The position numbers and the translations under genes are program-made. 64,000 bases of DNA from NCBI GenBank assembly GCA_021811085.1, contig JAJZPQ010000018.1:1-64000 (forward strand). The letters are read 5' to 3'. Each line of letters begins with the position of its first letter. The stretch's first letter is position 1. The notes under the pieces are model-generated. The model searched no databases and was not told the DNA's origin. It saw only the letters and a list, made by a program, of their open reading frames with translations. Of this stretch, positions 62,155 to 64,000 are shown piece by piece. This DNA is from Pseudomonadota bacterium. GTDB lineage: Bacteria; Pseudomonadota; Gammaproteobacteria; Burkholderiales; SG8-39.

Positions 62155-62847
62155 TTACCTCTTCCGATATTGCGTCGCGCCGAACAGCATCTCTTTCGCC
62201 TTGTCGTCCATCACCGGCTTGCGCAGGTCGGCCAGCACCGCGAGGCCGCGCTGCACCGCGGGCCGCGCGGCGATGCCGTCGAACCATTTTTTTACGTGCG
62301 GATGGTCGGCAATGTGCACGCCCTGCCGCTCCGGATAGCGCAACCAGGGCATGATGGCCATGTCGGCTATGGTGTATTCGCCGCAGGCGATGAATTTGCT
62401 TTCGGCCAGGCGCCGGTCCATCACGCCGTAGAGCCGGTTCGCCTCCTTGGAATAGCGGTTCATCGCGTAGGGAATCTTTTCCGGCGCATAACCGAGGAAA
62501 TGATGCGCCTGGCCCAGCATCGGTCCGACGCCGCCCATCTGGAACATCAGCCATTGCAGCGTAGACCAGCGATCGCGCAAGTCCTCGGGCAGGAATTTGC
62601 CGGTCTTCGAGGCGAGATAGAGCAGGATCGCGCCCGACTCGAACATGGACATCGGTTTGCCGTCGGGGCCATCGGAATCGATCATCGCCGGCATCTTGTT
62701 GTTGGGGCTGATTTTGAGGAACTCGGGCTTGAACTGGTCGCCCGCACCGATGTCGATCGGATGCACGCGATAGGGCAGGCCGGTCTCTTCCAGCATGATG
62801 TGGATCTTGTGGCCGTTCGGTGTGGCCCAGGAATACAGGTCGATCAT
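62155..62847 (-). CDS. yfcG: Glutathione S-transferase-like disulfide reductase, YfcG type
   Basis: 230 aa. N-terminal thioredoxin fold: LYSWATPNGHKIHIMLEETGLPY with the TPNGHK block of YfcG, and SPNNKMPAMID, MFESGAILLYLASKTG. C-terminal helical domain includes LQWLMFQMGGVGPMLGQAHHF. YfcG proteins reduce disulfides with glutathione. Downstream member of a minus-strand operon: MDR reductase, MaoC-like, YfcG-like. Confidence 0.88.
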   Translation of the reverse strand: MIDLYSWATPNGHKIHIMLEETGLPYRVHPIDIGAGDQFKPEFLKISPNNKMPAMIDSDGPDGKPMSMFESGAILLYLASKTGKFLPEDLRDRWSTLQWLMFQMGGVGPMLGQAHHFLGYAPEKIPYAMNRYSKEANRLYGVMDRRLAESKFIACGEYTIADMAIMPWLRYPERQGVHIADHPHVKKWFDGIAARPAVQRGLAVLADLRKPVMDDKAKEMLFGATQYRKR

Positions 62848-62851
62848 GGTT

Positions 62852-63340
62852 TCACTCCTTCTTGTCGGGGTGGCGCTTGCGGATGAGGTATTTGTGCCAG
62901 CCGTCGAGCACCAGTTCGCCGCGTTGATTGTGTACCGTCGCGCGCATGACGATCACGCCGGTGGTGCGCTGCGTTACGAGCTCGGTGATTTCCAGCGCCG
63001 AATAGAGCGTGTCGCCCGCATACACGCCCTTGAGGAAGCGGCTCGATTGCTCGATGAAGCCGATCAGCGCATCGTCCACCTGATGCGGCAACATGCCGGC
63101 GCCGGCCGCGGTCTGGATCAGCACCTGGAAGCCGTGCGCGAGCAAGTCTGGCATGCCGCGCGCGCGGCAGAATTCGCGGTCGTAGTGAATCGGATGGTTG
63201 TCGCCGCTCGCCGCCTGGAACGCCAAGAAATGCGCATCGCTCATGGTGCGGCTGGGCAGGCGGAACACCTCGCCCACGCGAAAATCCTCGAACCAGCGCT
63301 GCTCGGCCAGCCGGTGCGACCGCGGATCGAATGCGGACAT
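62852..63340 (-). CDS. MaoC-like acyl-CoA hydratase/dehydratase
   Basis: 162 aa hotdog protein. RYWFEDFRVGEVFRLPSRTMSD-type entry (residues 13-36) and the hydratase motif ASGDNHPIHYDREFCRARGMPDLLAHGFQV with Asp and His catalytic residues. Probably hydrates an unsaturated acyl-CoA. Starts 6 bp after the MDR gene ends and 4 bp before the YfcG-like gene. Confidence 0.87.
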   Translation of the reverse strand: MSAFDPRSHRLAEQRWFEDFRVGEVFRLPSRTMSDAHFLAFQAASGDNHPIHYDREFCRARGMPDLLAHGFQVLIQTAAGAGMLPHQVDDALIGFIEQSSRFLKGVYAGDTLYSALEITELVTQRTTGVIVMRATVHNQRGELVLDGWHKYLIRKRHPDKKE

Positions 63341-63346
63341 GCGCGG

Positions 63347-64000
63347 CTAAATCAGCTTGACCAGTTGCTTGCCGAAATTTTGGCCCTTGAATACGCCGAT
63401 CAAGGCCTTGGGCGCATTCTCCAGGCCCTGCGCCACCGTCTCGCGATATTTGAGCTCGCCTGAGGCGACCCAGCCAGCGAGGTCCTTCAGCGCCTGCGGC
63501 CACAGATTCATGCGGTCGCCGACGATGAAGCCCTGCACCTTGATGCGGTTGGTCAAGATCATGCGGAAGTTTTTCACCGCATAGGGCTCGGTCGCGTTGT
63601 ATTGCGAAATCAGGCCACACACGGCGATGCGCGAAAACGCATTCGTGCGCCGCAACACCGCATCCAGGATTTCGCCGCCCACGTTCTCGAAATTGCAGTC
63701 GATGCCACCGGGCGTGGCCGCCTTCAGATCATCGTTCAGCCTGCCCGCCTTATAATCGACGCAGGCGTCGAAGCCCAATTCCTTCACCACGTAGTCGCAT
63801 TTTTCCTTGCCGCCGGCGATGCCGACGGCGCGGCAGCCCTTGAGTTTCGCGATCTGGCCCACGGCGCTGCCGACCGCACCCGCAGCCGCCGACACCACCA
63901 CCGTCTCGCCCGCCTTGGGCTGGCAAATGTCCAAGAGTCCAATCCAGGCGGTGACGCCGGGCATGCCGATCACGCCGAGGTAGGCCGACATGGGCACGCG
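63347..64000 (-). CDS. NADP-dependent medium-chain reductase (CurA/leukotriene-B4 dehydrogenase-like), 5' end outside window
   Basis: The visible 217 codons are the C-terminal part. MSAYLGVIGMPGVTAWIGLLDICQPKAGETVVVSAAAGAVGS...QIAKLKGCRAVGIAGGKEKCDY is the zinc-free MDR nucleotide-binding signature (AAxGxxG). The start lies beyond 64,000; the in-frame ATG at 63,997 is internal by homology. Likely reduces alpha,beta-unsaturated ketones or acyl compounds. Confidence 0.9.
   Translation of the reverse strand, partial: RVPMSAYLGVIGMPGVTAWIGLLDICQPKAGETVVVSAAAGAVGSAVGQIAKLKGCRAVGIAGGKEKCDYVVKELGFDACVDYKAGRLNDDLKAATPGGIDCNFENVGGEILDAVLRRTNAFSRIAVCGLISQYNATEPYAVKNFRMILTNRIKVQGFIVGDRMNLWPQALKDLAGWVASGELKYRETVAQGLENAPKALIGVFKGQNFGKQLVKLI

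Overview
The window looks like chromosomal DNA of a GC-rich betaproteobacterium, probably a facultatively anaerobic degrader of the Rhodocyclales/Nitrosomonadales/Burkholderiales type. The basis is the miaB-ybeZ-ybeY-corC-lnt gene order, ATGA-coupled operons, two complete branched-chain-type (HAAT/Liv) ABC operons, many acyl-CoA enzymes, a triheme cytochrome and four FNR/Dnr-like boxes. The lineage is inferred; no rRNA or tRNA was found.

Layout. 1-4,900 is an accessory region: a brnTA toxin-antitoxin pair with a perfect palindrome, a PD-(D/E)XK-like protein overlapping a secreted metallopeptidase, small orphan genes, a WG-repeat lipoprotein and a remnant of a SRAP gene. 4,900-13,800 is mostly core: triheme cytochrome, ParA-like ATPase, monooxygenase-like protein, the miaB-to-lnt block, a flavin monooxygenase and a GNAT enzyme. 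13,860-20,980 has a TPP enzyme and acyl-CoA ligase divergent from a SulP-STAS-cNMP transporter, then DsrE-like and DUF302 proteins. 21,230-26,080 is the first Liv operon, followed by an orphan GspE/PilB-type ATPase. 29,000-44,900 is a catabolic block: ligase, hydratase and hydrolase divergent from a second Liv operon, then a FadB/J-type fusion, thiolase, biotinyl protein, acyl-CoA dehydrogenase, SDR and thioesterase. 45,000-51,350 holds a candidate sRNA, a CBS protein, an old-yellow-enzyme homologue, a second thiolase, an unusual TetR protein and a second TPP enzyme.

51,400-55,600 is the most interesting part: a mazEF pair, then a stretch of small minus-strand genes separated by attC-like sites. 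For three cassettes the left and right outer arms are exactly complementary, as expected when an integron cassette circularises. The cassettes carry an HNH endonuclease, two HEPN-motif proteins, a ParE-type toxin (frameshifted) with its antitoxin, and an unknown protein. No integrase is visible, so this resembles a CALIN (attC cluster without integrase). Two REP-type palindromes sit exactly at the R'' ends of two of these sites.

55,660-64,000 returns to ordinary genes: an alpha/beta hydrolase, MgtC-like protein, GAF-GGDEF-EAL protein, epoxide-hydrolase-like protein, SDR, YfcG-type GST, MaoC-like dehydratase and a truncated medium-chain reductase.

A second theme is a dispersed intergenic element, about 110-170 bp, with a 21-22 bp stem and a near-constant 7-nt loop (copies near 12.2, 40.1, 47.5 and 62.05 kb). 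Stem bases vary between copies while pairing is kept, and one copy lies at the broken end of a fadB/J pseudogene.
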